A stretch of 64,000 nt of DNA from Betaproteobacteria bacterium HGW-Betaproteobacteria-16 (GCA_002840835.1 PHCQ01000022.1:1-64000), one strand, 5' to 3'. Shown: positions 29,417 to 39,531, numbered from the stretch's first letter. The notes: a model not told the origin generated them from the sequence alone. A program made the numbers and translations.

Positions 29417-30001
29417 CTAGATTTCGTCAAGTCGCGGCTCAGGCGAAAACCCTGCCGCCTGTATCAGTTCCTGCATCAGACGGTGCACGTCGGAACCCAC
29501 CCGAATCAGGTCCATCTGCCACCCACCCATGAATTCTTGCTCCACGGTGCTGCGCAGGAAGCTCATCAAACCGTCGTAGTAGCCGCCGGTGTTGAGCAAG
29601 CCAACCGGTTTGTCGTGGTAGCCCAGCTGCCGCCAGGTCCAGGCCTCAAAGAACTCTTCAAAGGTCCCTATGCCGCCGGGCAGAGCCAGAAATGCATCAC
29701 AACGCTCGGCCATCTGGCGCTTGCGTTCGTGCATGGTGTCCACCACATGCAGCTCGGTGCAAGCGTGATTGGCCCATTCTTTCTCCACCAGTGCCTTGGG
29801 AATCACGCCGACCACGCGACCACCCGCATCCAGTGTGGCCTGGGCAATGGTGCCCATGAGTCCATTGCGACCACCGCCGTACACCAGCTGGCCACCATGC
29901 TCACCAATCCAGTGGCCTGCGGCACGAGCCACTTCCGTGAATTCAGGACGGGCACCTGGGCGCGACCCGCAATAGACGCAGAGGGAAAACGATGCTTGCA
30001 T
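29417..30001 (-). CDS. LOG family protein (TIGR00730, cytokinin-nucleotide hydrolase type)
   Basis: 194 aa from ATG 30001 (MQASFSLCVYCGSRPGARPEF); ATG 30016 is an in-frame alternative. Rossmann-like fold with both LOG signatures: GGGRNGLMG and PGGIGTFEEFFEAWTWRQLG. Family members remove the base from nucleoside 5'-monophosphates (phosphoribohydrolase) and some make cytokinins; the true bacterial substrate is unclear. It follows dgkA by 16 bp on the minus strand and converges on glnB. Confidence 0.9.
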   Translation of the reverse strand: MQASFSLCVYCGSRPGARPEFTEVARAAGHWIGEHGGQLVYGGGRNGLMGTIAQATLDAGGRVVGVIPKALVEKEWANHACTELHVVDTMHERKRQMAERCDAFLALPGGIGTFEEFFEAWTWRQLGYHDKPVGLLNTGGYYDGLMSFLRSTVEQEFMGGWQMDLIRVGSDVHRLMQELIQAAGFSPEPRLDEI

Positions 30002-30017
30002 GGGCCGGACCACCATG

Positions 30018-30404
30018 TCAGCTCAGGCGATGCCAGATGGCGGCAGCCCAGACGCCCGCACACAGCAAGAGACTCAACAAGACGGCTGCACTGCCCATGT
30101 CCTTGGCACGCTTGGACAGGTCATGCCATTCCGGGCCGATGCGGTCGATGGCGGTTTCGATGCCCGTGTTGAGCAGCTCCACCACCATCACCCAAACGAC
30201 CACCGCACACAGGACAGCCACTTCCAGCCAACTGGTACCGACAAAGAACGCCAGCGGAACCAGGCACACGGCCAGCATGGCTTCCTGGCGGAACGCGGTT
30301 TCTGACCACCCCGCCCGCAGACCTGCTACCGAATACCCAAAGGCATGCACGACCCGGTTCAGACCCGTTCGTTGCTTTTGTGCGCCAACAGCTTCCTTGT
30401 GCAT
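30018..30404 (-). CDS. dgkA: Diacylglycerol kinase
   Basis: 128 aa, three transmembrane helices. Phosphorylates diacylglycerol to phosphatidic acid in the inner membrane. Family signatures: an N-terminal amphipathic helix, SETAFRQE, VVWVMVVELLNTGIETAIDRIG (catalytic Glu region) and LSKRAKDMGSAAVLLSLLL. ATG 30404. It lies between the RDD gene (24 bp) and the LOG gene on the same strand, forming a three-gene minus-strand group. Confidence 0.94.
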   Translation of the reverse strand: MHKEAVGAQKQRTGLNRVVHAFGYSVAGLRAGWSETAFRQEAMLAVCLVPLAFFVGTSWLEVAVLCAVVVWVMVVELLNTGIETAIDRIGPEWHDLSKRAKDMGSAAVLLSLLLCAGVWAAAIWHRLS

Positions 30405-30428
30405 GGTTCAAACTGCAGATGGGTTGAT

Positions 30429-31013
30429 TCAGGCGCGGGCAGGGCGCTTGGGTGAGGGCGGGGGCTGGAAGTGCACCAGGCGTGTCCCGGCCAGAGCGTC
30501 GTGCAAGAACTGCCGTTGTGTGTGAAAGCGGGAGAGGATGGCCCAGATGGCAATCCATCCCAGGGTCAGCACAGACACTTCTGCCCCTGACAAAGCAAAC
30601 ACGTCGCCTGCAGCAAGCGGGGGCAGGAACCACAACCATGACAGCACATAACGCCAAAGAGCGCGTGCCTGAGTCACGGGCAGGCCGGTCCGGTCAACCA
30701 CCCGGATGTGCCATGTCTTCATGGCCAGGGTCTGCCCCTTGGCCCAGAACCAGGTGAAATAGATCCCAAACACCACAAACAGGAACGCCTGTTGCATGTG
30801 CCGGTTGTCAAGCGCGTGGCGGGTCTGCGTGAGGGTGGAAAACAGGTACCCGGCAATGAACACCACCCCGAACATCAACATGCCTTCGTACAGCCAGCAG
30901 GCCATGCGGCGCTTCAGGGAGGGGGCGGTGAGAGCGTCCCCCTTTCCGTGGTCAGAAGCTTGATCAGGAGGGTCTTGGGCGAGTGAGGATGTCATGGGTG
31001 CTGACGCCGTCAT
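30429..31013 (-). CDS. RDD family membrane protein
   Basis: 194 aa. After a polar N-terminus comes the RDD signature in a variant form (APSLKRRMACWLYEGMLMFGVVF), then about four transmembrane segments, with WFWAKGQTLAMKTWHIRVVDRTGLPVT and a C-terminal HDALAGTRLV motif typical of the family. The function is unknown; some RDD proteins act in ion transport. ATG 31013 or ATG 30995 may be the start. Divergent from ilvB. Confidence 0.88.
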   Translation of the reverse strand: MTASAPMTSSLAQDPPDQASDHGKGDALTAPSLKRRMACWLYEGMLMFGVVFIAGYLFSTLTQTRHALDNRHMQQAFLFVVFGIYFTWFWAKGQTLAMKTWHIRVVDRTGLPVTQARALWRYVLSWLWFLPPLAAGDVFALSGAEVSVLTLGWIAIWAILSRFHTQRQFLHDALAGTRLVHFQPPPSPKRPARA

Positions 31014-31331
31014 GTAGATAGCGCATCAGGGTGGCTTCAGTCGCTGAATCTGGTGACGGTTCGGGTTCGGACGGGCTGTATGGCAGGGTTGGATTGTCGC
31101 ATTGCGGCAAAAAGCAGTGATTTTCCGTCTGGAGAGGCGTTGGGTGAAACAGCCCGGCGCAATGCAGTGCGATAATCGACGGCTGCAATTCAAAACAAGG
31201 CAAACGGGTCAAGGCCCGGCAGAGTATGTGTCTGCCCATGGTCATTGGCCTCAAGTCTCGACACCGCTTCACAAGAGTCGGTCTAGAGGCACCCAAGGTT
31301 TTTCGTTAGAGAAATTCTCGAAAGGTTCATC
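31014..31331. other. Intergenic region upstream of ilvB
   Basis: About 318 bp. GATAAT at 31172-31177 could be a -10 box for ilvB but has no good -35 partner. A 27-codon ORF (ATG 31226 to TAG 31309) is not enriched in Val/Leu/Ile and no terminator hairpin follows it, so I see no attenuator here. AAAGG lies 8 nt before the ilvB ATG. A 110-codon minus-strand ORF (30964-31296) covers the region and shows no recognisable protein. Confidence 0.45.
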
Positions 31332-33107
31332 ATGGAAATCAACAAGGCCGAACTGGCCTCCGCTGCCGCTGTGTCCGGCTCCTCTCCCCAAGAACTCCGC
31401 GGCGCCGAGATTCTCGTCAAGGCTCTTCAGGCCGAAGGCGTGAATTACGTATGGGGCTATCCTGGCGGTGCAGTTCTTCACATTTACGACGCGTTCTACA
31501 AGCAGGACACCATTCAGCACGTGCTGGTGCGTCACGAGCAGGCAGCCGTGCATGCGGCGGACGGCTTTGCACGTGCCACCGGCGAGGTGGGTGTGGCGCT
31601 GGTCACTTCAGGCCCAGGTCTGACCAACGCGGTCACCGGCATTGCCACCGCGTACATGGACAGCATTCCCATGGTGATCATCAGCGGGCAGGTCCCGACT
31701 GCCGCCATTGGCCTGGACGCTTTTCAGGAATGCGACACCGTCGGCATCACGCGACCGATCGTCAAACACAACTTCCTGGTGAAGGACGTGCGCGACATGG
31801 CCGTCGTCATGAAGAAGGCCTTTCACATCGCGCGCAGTGGCCGTCCAGGCCCGGTGGTGGTGGATGTGCCCAAAGACGTGTCTTTCAACAAGACCGCCTA
31901 CACCGGTTATCCCGAATCGGTGGAAATGCGTTCTTACAACCCGGTGCGAAAGGGGCACGGCGGTCAGATTCGCAAGGCCCTGCAGCTCCTGCTGTCGGCC
32001 AAGCGACCTTACATCTACACCGGTGGCGGTGTGCTGCTGGGCAATGCGGTCCAGGAGTTGCGCACGCTGGTGGACCTCCTTGGATATCCGGTCACCAACA
32101 CCCTGATGGGGCTGGGCGCCTATCCGGCGTCTGACCGGAAGTTTCTGGGCATGCTGGGCATGCACGGCACCATTGAGGCCAACAACGCCATGCAGAACTG
32201 TGACGTTCTGCTGGCTGTGGGTGCCCGCTTTGATGATCGTGTCATTGGTAACCCCAAACATTTTGCACAGAACGAGCGCAAGATCATCCACATCGACATC
32301 GACCCGTCGAGCATTTCCAAGCGCGTCAAAGTCGATGTGCCCATCGTCGGCGACGTGAAGGATGTGTTGGTCGAGCTGATCAACATGGTTCGCGAAAGCG
32401 CTCAGAGAGCCGACGAAAAGGCGCTGGCATTGTGGTGGGAGACCATCGAGGCTTGGCGTTCGCGCGACTGCCTGAAATACGACCGCGGGAACAAGGACGT
32501 GATCAAGCCGCAGTACGTGGTTGAAACGCTCTGGGACATGACCAGAGACGCTGATGCCTACATCACGTCCGACGTGGGTCAGCATCAAATGTGGGCTGCC
32601 CAGTACTACCGGTTTGACAAACCCCGGCGGTGGATCAACTCGGGTGGCCTGGGCACCATGGGCGTGGGGATTCCTTATGCCATGGGCATCAAGATGGCCA
32701 AGCCGGACAGCGAGGTCTTCTGTGTCACCGGTGAAGGTTCGGTGCAGATGTGCATCCAGGAACTCTCCACCTGCCTCCAGTACAACACCCCGATCAAGAT
32801 CGTCTCGCTCAACAACCGCTACCTTGGCATGGTGCGTCAGTGGCAGGAAATCGACTATGAAGGTCGCTACAGCCACAGCTATATGGATGCGTTGCCGAAT
32901 TTCGTGAAGCTTGCTGAGGCCTACGGACACGTAGGCATGCTGATCGAGCGTCCACAAGACGTCGAGCCGGCATTGCGTGAGGCCCGCAAGCTCAAGGACC
33001 GCACGGTGTTCATGGACTTCCGTACCGATCCGACCGAAAACGTGTTCCCGATGGTGAAAGCCGGCAAGGGCATCACGGAAATGCTGCTGGGGTCTGAAGA
33101 TCTCTGA
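31332..33107 (+). CDS. ilvB: Acetolactate synthase large (catalytic) subunit
   Basis: 591 aa thiamine-diphosphate enzyme making acetolactate and acetohydroxybutyrate, the first common step to Val, Leu and Ile. Seen: VWGYPGGAVLHIYDAF, the catalytic Glu in VRHEQAAVHAADGFARATGEVG, the FAD-binding middle domain and the ThDP-Mg motif GEGSVQMCIQELSTCLQYNTPIKIVSLNN, with RQWQEIDYEGRYSHSYMDALPNF. ATG 31332. It leads the ilvB-ilvN-ilvC group; a 149-bp gap with a perfect hairpin separates it from ilvN. Confidence 0.96.
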   Translation: MEINKAELASAAAVSGSSPQELRGAEILVKALQAEGVNYVWGYPGGAVLHIYDAFYKQDTIQHVLVRHEQAAVHAADGFARATGEVGVALVTSGPGLTNAVTGIATAYMDSIPMVIISGQVPTAAIGLDAFQECDTVGITRPIVKHNFLVKDVRDMAVVMKKAFHIARSGRPGPVVVDVPKDVSFNKTAYTGYPESVEMRSYNPVRKGHGGQIRKALQLLLSAKRPYIYTGGGVLLGNAVQELRTLVDLLGYPVTNTLMGLGAYPASDRKFLGMLGMHGTIEANNAMQNCDVLLAVGARFDDRVIGNPKHFAQNERKIIHIDIDPSSISKRVKVDVPIVGDVKDVLVELINMVRESAQRADEKALALWWETIEAWRSRDCLKYDRGNKDVIKPQYVVETLWDMTRDADAYITSDVGQHQMWAAQYYRFDKPRRWINSGGLGTMGVGIPYAMGIKMAKPDSEVFCVTGEGSVQMCIQELSTCLQYNTPIKIVSLNNRYLGMVRQWQEIDYEGRYSHSYMDALPNFVKLAEAYGHVGMLIERPQDVEPALREARKLKDRTVFMDFRTDPTENVFPMVKAGKGITEMLLGSEDL

Positions 33108-33206
33108 GGCCGTCGTGCTCGGGGGTGGCCAGCGCATTGGGCGCACCACACCCACCACACAAGGCTTCGCTCCCATCCATCACTGAAGAATCTATTTGCA
33201 GCCAAG

Positions 33207-33228
33207 CCTGCGCATTACCGTGCGCAGG
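33207..33228 (+). promoter_or_regulatory. Hairpin between ilvB and ilvN
   Basis: CCTGCGCA-TTACCG-TGCGCAGG is a perfect 8-bp stem with a 6-nt loop, 28 bp before the ilvN start, followed by GGGAGGG rather than a T-tract. It may stabilise or process the mRNA or affect ilvN translation; it is not an intrinsic terminator. Confidence 0.4.
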
Positions 33229-33256
33229 GGAGGGCTCAGAAAAGAGGAATCCATTC

Positions 33257-33748
33257 ATGAAACACATCATTGCCGTGCTGCTCGAAAACGAGCCAGGTGC
33301 GCTCTCTCGCGTGGTGGGGTTGTTCTCCGCCCGCGGATACAACATCGAATCACTGACCGTGGCGCCCACCGAGGACGCTTCGCTGTCGCGAATGACCATC
33401 CAGACCACCGGGTCCGATGACGTGATTGAGCAGATCACCAAACATCTCAACCGACTGATCGAGGTGGTCAAAGTCGTGGACCTGACCGAAGGTGCCTACA
33501 CCGAGCGTGAACTCATGCTCGTCAAGGTGCGCGCTGTTGGCAAGGAACGCGAAGAAATGAAGCGCATGGCCGACATCTTTCGGGGGCGCATCATCGACGT
33601 CACCGAAAAAAGCTACACCATTGAACTCACGGGCGACCAGAGCAAGAACGACGCGTTCCTGGAGGCAATCGACCGGGGTTCGATTCTTGAAACCGTGCGA
33701 TCGGGTGCGAGCGGCATTGGTCGTGGCGAACGGATCTTGCGCGTTTGA
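33257..33748 (+). CDS. ilvN: Acetolactate synthase small (regulatory) subunit
   Basis: 163 aa from ATG 33257 (MKHIIAVLLENEPGALSRVVGLFSARGYNIESLTV); the ORF-track extension is upstream intergenic sequence. The N-terminal ACT domain binds valine for feedback inhibition; the C-terminal domain (about 80-163) activates the catalytic subunit. Length matches the IlvH/IlvN family. Shine-Dalgarno AGAGGA is 9 nt upstream. Between it and ilvC is a nested inverted-repeat element. Confidence 0.95.
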   Translation: MKHIIAVLLENEPGALSRVVGLFSARGYNIESLTVAPTEDASLSRMTIQTTGSDDVIEQITKHLNRLIEVVKVVDLTEGAYTERELMLVKVRAVGKEREEMKRMADIFRGRIIDVTEKSYTIELTGDQSKNDAFLEAIDRGSILETVRSGASGIGRGERILRV

Positions 33749-33772
33749 TTTTTTCAGGGCTCGGCCATTTGT

Positions 33773-33860
33773 CCGTTCTGGCCGAGCCTGTCGAAGCCTT
33801 GTTCCGTTTCCCGACGGAACAAGACCCCCGAGAGCCCTTCGACAGGCTCGCGAAGAACGG
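33773..33860. repeat. REP-like nested inverted repeat between ilvN and ilvC
   Basis: An 88-bp element. Outer arms of 24 bp (33773-33796 and 33837-33860) contain GAGCCTGTCGAAG / CTTCGACAGGCTC and end CCGTTC / GAACGG, with three mismatches. Inside is a perfect hairpin CTTGTTCCGT-TTCCCG-ACGGAACAAG (33798-33823). The CTTCGACAGGCTC core is a motif I know as common between genes in many betaproteobacteria. A third, competing stem GGCTCGGCCA / TGGCCGAGCC (33758-33788) overlaps the left arm. Probably a REP/MITE-type dispersed element inside the operon. Confidence 0.75.
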
Positions 33861-33881
33861 CACCACACCTATTTCAACTGA

Positions 33882-34916
<1,035 letters not shown>

Positions 34917-34962
34917 TGCTTTTTTGGTGACCCGGTGATGGGTCACCCAGGTGTCAGTCCGT

Positions 34963-34992
34963 CCAGGGCCACTTCGGTGGCCCTGGGTGTTT
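34963..34992 (+). terminator. Probable terminator after ilvC
   Basis: CCAGGGCCAC-TTCG-GTGGCCCTGG is a perfect 10-bp stem with a UUCG loop, followed by a weak U-tract (GTGTTT). A second hairpin, GGTGACCC-GGTGAT-GGGTCACC (34926-34947), lies just before it. Together they probably end the ilvBNC transcript at least partly before pssA. Confidence 0.6.
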
Positions 34993-35087
34993 CCGGGAAG
35001 CCCTACTGGCTTACACTGACACTTTGGCGATCCGTGGCCAACAACCGGCGCGTCCTCCAGGTCACATGCGCCGACAACGAGATTTTC

Positions 35088-35897
35088 ATGCACGACGGAA
35101 CCGAACCCCTGAATCCACCCAATCCGGAAACTCCCAGGAGGCGCAAGGGCATCTACATGGTGCCCAACATGATCACGCTGGCTGCACTCTTTGGAGGTTT
35201 CTATGCCGTGGTGATGGCCATGAATGGTCGCTTCGACCTGGCCACCGTTGGCATCTTCGCCGCCATGTTTCTGGACAGCATGGATGGGCGGGTTGCGCGC
35301 ATGACCAACACCCAGAGTGCATTTGGCGAGCAAATGGATTCTCTGTCTGACATGGTGTCTTTCGGCGCGGCTCCGGCTCTGATCGCCTACGAATGGACTT
35401 TGCGCGATCTGGGCCGCTGGGGCTGGATTGCCGCGTTCGTGTATTGCGCCTGTGCCGCTCTCCGATTGGCACGGTTCAATGTGAACACCGGCGTGGTGGA
35501 CAAGCGGTACTTCCAGGGCCTTCCGTCGCCCGCCGCTGCCGCGCTGGTCGCAGGGTTCATCTGGTTGATGACCGAACACGAGGTGCCCCCTGCCGATCTC
35601 ACCTGGGCCATGTTCGCGCTGACGCTCTATTCGGGGCTGACCATGGTGACCAACGTGCCGTTCTACAGCTTCAAGGATCTGAGCCTGAAACGCAGCGTGC
35701 CCTTTGCTGCCATTGTGCTGGTGGCACTCGGTATTGCCGTGATCAACATCCATCCGCCGACGGTGCTGTTTGGCCTTTTCGTGTTGTATGGCCTTTCGGG
35801 CTACGCCGTGTATGTCTGGCGCAAGGCCAAGGGTCGCCCCACCAGCGTCATCAGCACCTCCACCGATGAGCCAGACGAGCGTGGACTGCATGATTGA
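35088..35897 (+). CDS. pssA: CDP-diacylglycerol-serine O-phosphatidyltransferase
   Basis: 269 aa from ATG 35088 ([38 protein letters not shown]). Integral membrane enzyme of the CDP-alcohol phosphotransferase family; the motif [33 protein letters not shown] carries the D-G-x2-A-R-x8-G-x3-D-x3-D residues. About seven membrane spans. It makes phosphatidylserine for phosphatidylethanolamine. It lies between ilvC and leuA, as commonly seen in Burkholderiales. The leu leader region begins within a few bases of its stop. Confidence 0.94.
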   Translation: MHDGTEPLNPPNPETPRRRKGIYMVPNMITLAALFGGFYAVVMAMNGRFDLATVGIFAAMFLDSMDGRVARMTNTQSAFGEQMDSLSDMVSFGAAPALIAYEWTLRDLGRWGWIAAFVYCACAALRLARFNVNTGVVDKRYFQGLPSPAAAALVAGFIWLMTEHEVPPADLTWAMFALTLYSGLTMVTNVPFYSFKDLSLKRSVPFAAIVLVALGIAVINIHPPTVLFGLFVLYGLSGYAVYVWRKAKGRPTSVISTSTDEPDERGLHD

Positions 35898-35931
35898 TAC
35901 ACGCGGTCGATATCTGTGCTACATTCGCCCC

Positions 35932-35985
35932 ATGTCTTTGCGCGCCCTGTCCCTACTACTGGATGTCCTTCACGGGCAGAGTTGA
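35932..35985 (+). CDS. leuL: leu operon leader peptide
   Basis: 17 aa, [17 protein letters not shown], with six Leu (positions 3, 6, 8, 9, 10, 13). Leu8 and Leu9 are tandem CTA codons, rare in this GC-rich genome and the codon type used in the Salmonella leu leader. It ends TGA 98 bp before leuA and is followed by competing hairpins. TGCTACATT (35917-35925) resembles an extended -10 element that would start transcription at about the ATG itself, so the peptide may be translated from a leaderless message. Too short for most gene finders. Function inferred. Confidence 0.75.
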   Translation: MSLRALSLLLDVLHGQS

Positions 35986-36001
35986 CAGCGCGAAAGCACT
36001 A

Positions 36002-36059
36002 CCAATCCAAACGGCCCGTTTGCACCCGCAGCGGGCCGTTTTGCATTGGGGGCTGCGGG
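36002..36059 (+). terminator. Leucine attenuator stem-loops before leuA
   Basis: AAACGGCCCG (36009-36018) pairs with CGGGCCGTTT (36032-36041) and runs into TTGCATT: the terminator form, extendable by CCAAT/ATTGG. ACGGGC inside the leader ORF (35972-35977) can pair with GCCCGT (36014-36019) and so block it. CCCGCAGC (36025-36032) can also pair with GCTGCGGG (36052-36059). An upstream hairpin CGCG..CTGTC / GACAG-CGCG (35941-35992) could act as the pause structure. This mutually exclusive set is what a ribosome-mediated attenuator needs. Confidence 0.7.
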
Positions 36060-36082
36060 AGTTTTACCATCGAGATCCAATC

Positions 36083-37786
36083 ATGTTGAACCAACCTGCC
36101 AGCAAATACCGAGCCTTCCCTCCGATTCGCCTGACAGACCGCACCTGGCCTGATGCGGTCCTCACGAAGGCGCCCATCTGGTTGAGTACCGACCTGCGTG
36201 ATGGCAATCAGGCTCTGATTGAGCCCATGGACGTTGCGCGCAAGCTGCGCATGTTCGAACTGCTGGTGAGCATTGGTTTCAAGGAGATTGAGGTAGGGTT
36301 TCCGTCCGCCTCGCAGGCCGAGTTCGATTTCCTCAGGCTGCTCATCGAAGAAAAGCGAATTCCGGAAGACGTCACCATTCAGGTGTTGACCCAGGCGCGC
36401 GAACCCCTGATACGTCGAACCTTCGAGTCCCTTGAGGGTGTGCCGCGCGCCATCGTGCATCTCTACAACGCCACAGCGCCTGTGATGCGGTCGGTGGTGC
36501 TGGGCATGGGGGAAGATGCCATCGTGGCCCTCGCCACTGAGCACGCACAGATGTTTGCCGATATGGCGGCCGCGAGGCCCCAGACCCGGTGGACGTTCCA
36601 GTATTCGCCAGAGATGTTCTCCGGCACCGAACTGGCGTTTTCCAAGCGGGTGGTCGACGCCGTGACCGCTGTCTGGAAGCCCACGCCGGATCGCAAGTAC
36701 ATCGTCAATCTTCCGTCCACAGTCGAGCACAGCACACCGAACATCTTTGCCGACATGATCGAATGGATGCATCGCCACTTGGAACGGCGCGATGCGATTG
36801 TGCTGTCCGTGCACCCCCACAATGACAGAGGAACTGGCACTGCGGCGGGCGAGCTGGCCCTGATGGCAGGCGCGGACCGCATCGAAGGCTGTCTGTTTGG
36901 CAATGGCGAGCGCACGGGCAATCTTGACCTGGTCAACGTGGCGCTCAATCTGTACACCCAGGGTGTTTCACCGGGACTGGATTTTTCCCGGATCGACGAC
37001 ATTCGGCGCACGGTGGAGCATTGCAACCAGTTGCCCGTGCATCCTCGCCACCCCTATGTGGGCGAGCTGGTCTACACATCGTTTTCAGGTTCGCACCAGG
37101 ACGCCATCAAAAAAGCATTTGCTGCGCGGCAAAACGGTGATGTCTGGGATATTCCCTACCTGCCGATCGACCCCAAGGATCTGGGCCGAAGCTACGAAGC
37201 CGTGATTCGAGTCAACAGCCAGTCCGGCAAAGGCGGCATGGCCTACCTGCTGGAGTCCGAGCATGGGCTTGAGATGCCGCGGCGGCTGCAAATCGAGTTC
37301 AGCCAGGTGGTTCAAACGCAGATGGATGCACAGGGAGGCGAGTTCACGGCCGATGACCTCTGGCGCATCTTCGTGAAGGAATACGGACTGGAGCGTGTGG
37401 TCGCGCCAGGACATTGCTTCTTGCAGGAAGACAATGATGGCCGCATGCACGTGAGCGCAGACGTGCTGCTGAGCGACCGGTCCCTGAAGTTGCAAGCGAG
37501 CGGGCACGGCCCCATCGACGCGTTCGTCAACGGACTCAACGCGGCTGGTGAGTGCGTAAGAGTCCTCGATTACCACGAACATGCGGTCGGTGAAGGAGCG
37601 GACGCCAAGGCGGTGACCTATATCGAGCTTCGTGTCGGTGAGGCGGTGACCGTGTTTGGCGTGGGCATGGACACCAGCATCGTCGCGGCATCATTCAAGG
37701 CTGTGCTGTCGGGTCTCCTGAGAGCCAAGGCCCGTACCGCCAGTGCCGACCTTGCAGCAGCGCCTTCCGAAACAACCATCAGCTGA
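36083..37786 (+). CDS. leuA: 2-Isopropylmalate synthase, class II (LeuA2 type)
   Basis: 567 aa from ATG 36083 ([23 protein letters not shown]); ORF-track residues before that are the leader region. Condenses 2-ketoisovalerate with acetyl-CoA, the first committed step to leucine. TIM barrel with [17 protein letters not shown] and [40 protein letters not shown], then a C-terminal leucine-sensing regulatory domain (about 430-560). This is the long form typical of yeast and actinobacteria. It is preceded by a leucine attenuator and followed 24 bp later by a class I synthase. Confidence 0.94.
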   Translation: MLNQPASKYRAFPPIRLTDRTWPDAVLTKAPIWLSTDLRDGNQALIEPMDVARKLRMFELLVSIGFKEIEVGFPSASQAEFDFLRLLIEEKRIPEDVTIQVLTQAREPLIRRTFESLEGVPRAIVHLYNATAPVMRSVVLGMGEDAIVALATEHAQMFADMAAARPQTRWTFQYSPEMFSGTELAFSKRVVDAVTAVWKPTPDRKYIVNLPSTVEHSTPNIFADMIEWMHRHLERRDAIVLSVHPHNDRGTGTAAGELALMAGADRIEGCLFGNGERTGNLDLVNVALNLYTQGVSPGLDFSRIDDIRRTVEHCNQLPVHPRHPYVGELVYTSFSGSHQDAIKKAFAARQNGDVWDIPYLPIDPKDLGRSYEAVIRVNSQSGKGGMAYLLESEHGLEMPRRLQIEFSQVVQTQMDAQGGEFTADDLWRIFVKEYGLERVVAPGHCFLQEDNDGRMHVSADVLLSDRSLKLQASGHGPIDAFVNGLNAAGECVRVLDYHEHAVGEGADAKAVTYIELRVGEAVTVFGVGMDTSIVAASFKAVLSGLLRAKARTASADLAAAPSETTIS

Positions 37787-37810
37787 ATCAAATCAAAACA
37801 GGAGAAGACG

Positions 37811-39352
37811 ATGACCGACAAACTGATCATTTTTGACACCACTTTGCGAGACGGCGAACAATCGCCCGGCGCTTCGATGACGAAGGATGAAAAGCTGCGC
37901 ATTGCACGCCAGCTGGAGCGGCTGAAAGTGGACGTGATCGAGGCGGGGTTTGCCGCCAGCTCGAATGGCGACTTTGACTGTGTGCAATCCATCGCCAACA
38001 CAATCAAGGACTCTACGGTCTGCTCGCTTGCCCGCGCCAATGATCGAGACATTTCGCGCGCAGCCGAAGCACTGCAAGGGGCCGCCAGCGCGCGTATCCA
38101 TACCTTTATCGCCACCAGTGCCTTGCACATGGAAAAGAAGCTGCGCATGACACCAGAGCAGGTTCTGGAGCAGGCGCTCCAGTCCGTGCGGTTTGCGCGG
38201 AACCTTTGTGCAGACATCGAGTTCAGCCCCGAAGATGGCTACCGCAGTGATCCGGATTTTCTGTGCCGCGTGCTGGAGGCGGTCATCAAGGAAGGCGCCA
38301 CCACCCTCAATATTCCCGACACTGTGGGTTATGCAATACCTGAGCTGTACGGTGACTTCATCCGCACACTTCGCGAGCGGGTACCCAACTCCGACAAGGC
38401 GATCTGGTCGGTGCATTGCCACAACGATCTGGGCATGGCGGTCGCCAATTCGCTCGCCGGGGTGAAGATCGGCGGGGCGCGCCAGGTGGAGTGCACCATC
38501 AATGGCCTTGGGGAGCGTGCCGGGAATTGTTCGCTTGAAGAGGTCGTGATGGCGGTGCGCACGCGGCGCGACTACTTCGGACTGGATGTGGGTGTGGATG
38601 CGACACAGATCGTGCCTGCCAGCCGCATGGTGAGCCAGACCACTGGCTTCGTGGTGCAGCCCAACAAGGCCGTGGTGGGTGCGAATGCATTTGCCCATGC
38701 CAGTGGCATTCATCAGGACGGCGTGCTCAAGGCGCGGGACACCTACGAGATCATGCGGGCAGAAGACGTGGGTTGGAGTGCCAACAAGATCGTTCTGGGC
38801 AAGCTCAGTGGGCGCAATGCGTTCAAGCAGAGGCTTCAGGATCTGGGCATCGAGATGGCGTCCGAGAGCGAAATCAACACGGCATTTGCCGCCTTCAAGG
38901 AACTCGCAGATCGCAAGAGCGAGATCTTTGACGAAGACATCCTCGCGCTTTGCAGCGACGAAAGTGTGACGGCGGAGAAGGAGCAGTACGGACTGGTTTC
39001 CCTGTCCCAATCGAGCGAGACGGGTGAACGTCCGCATGCGCAAGTCGTGTTCACCATCGACGGCAAGGAGTTCCAGGGTGCTTCTGATGGCAATGGACCG
39101 GTGGACGCGTCCCTCAAGGCCATCGAAACCCACGTCAAGAGCGGAGCGGAGCTGTTGTTGTACTCGGTCAATGCCATCACCAGCGGCTCGACGGAAAGCC
39201 AGGGAGAGGTCACCGTGCGCCTTCAGCACGGAGGGCGCGTGGTCAACGGAGTGGGTGCAGATCCGGATATCGTCGTTGCTTCCGCCAAGGCCTATCTGAG
39301 TGCGCTGAACAAGTTGCACAGCAAAGCCGACAGGGTTGCAGCACAAGGATGA
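37811..39352 (+). CDS. leuA: 2-Isopropylmalate synthase, class I (LeuA1 type)
   Basis: 513 aa, the standard bacterial form, from ATG 37811 with GGAGA 9 nt upstream. Barrel motifs [16 protein letters not shown] (metal Asp), [45 protein letters not shown] and [14 protein letters not shown]; a C-terminal regulatory domain follows (about 390-500). It shares only fold-level similarity with the gene just upstream, so this is a pairing of two distant isozymes, not a recent duplication. Citramalate synthase is a less likely alternative. Confidence 0.93.
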   Translation: MTDKLIIFDTTLRDGEQSPGASMTKDEKLRIARQLERLKVDVIEAGFAASSNGDFDCVQSIANTIKDSTVCSLARANDRDISRAAEALQGAASARIHTFIATSALHMEKKLRMTPEQVLEQALQSVRFARNLCADIEFSPEDGYRSDPDFLCRVLEAVIKEGATTLNIPDTVGYAIPELYGDFIRTLRERVPNSDKAIWSVHCHNDLGMAVANSLAGVKIGGARQVECTINGLGERAGNCSLEEVVMAVRTRRDYFGLDVGVDATQIVPASRMVSQTTGFVVQPNKAVVGANAFAHASGIHQDGVLKARDTYEIMRAEDVGWSANKIVLGKLSGRNAFKQRLQDLGIEMASESEINTAFAAFKELADRKSEIFDEDILALCSDESVTAEKEQYGLVSLSQSSETGERPHAQVVFTIDGKEFQGASDGNGPVDASLKAIETHVKSGAELLLYSVNAITSGSTESQGEVTVRLQHGGRVVNGVGADPDIVVASAKAYLSALNKLHSKADRVAAQG

Positions 39353-39467
39353 AAAAGATGTGAGAAATCAAAGACTTGTAGGTACTTCCGTGTTAATGCT
39401 ACGAAAAGCTACGGAAAGTAGCACCAGTTCTTCCGAACACTGAAGATCAATACACAAGTTTTTGATA

Positions 39468-39496
39468 TTGCTAGTTTTTTTCGATGTCTCTATACT
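39468..39496 (+). promoter_or_regulatory. Sigma-70 promoter for the S11 peptidase gene
   Basis: TTGCTA (39468-39473), exactly 17 bp, then TATACT (39491-39496), in an A/T-rich stretch. The predicted transcription start is near 39503, 29 bp before ATG 39532. Upstream, GCTACG repeats and a TGCTAC/GTAGCA inverted repeat (39397-39423) lie between it and leuA. Confidence 0.65.
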
Positions 39497-39531
39497 TCAC
39501 ACCAGCCTGATTGTCTGGTTGGAGTAAAGAG

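Noticed and set aside
30964-31296. 110-codon minus-strand ORF upstream of the RDD gene
   Set aside because: No recognisable domain, overlaps the RDD start in another frame and covers the ilvB promoter region; probably chance.
31226-31309. Possible ilvB leader peptide
   Set aside because: Only scattered Val/Leu/Ile codons and no terminator hairpin downstream, unlike the clear leu leader at 35932.
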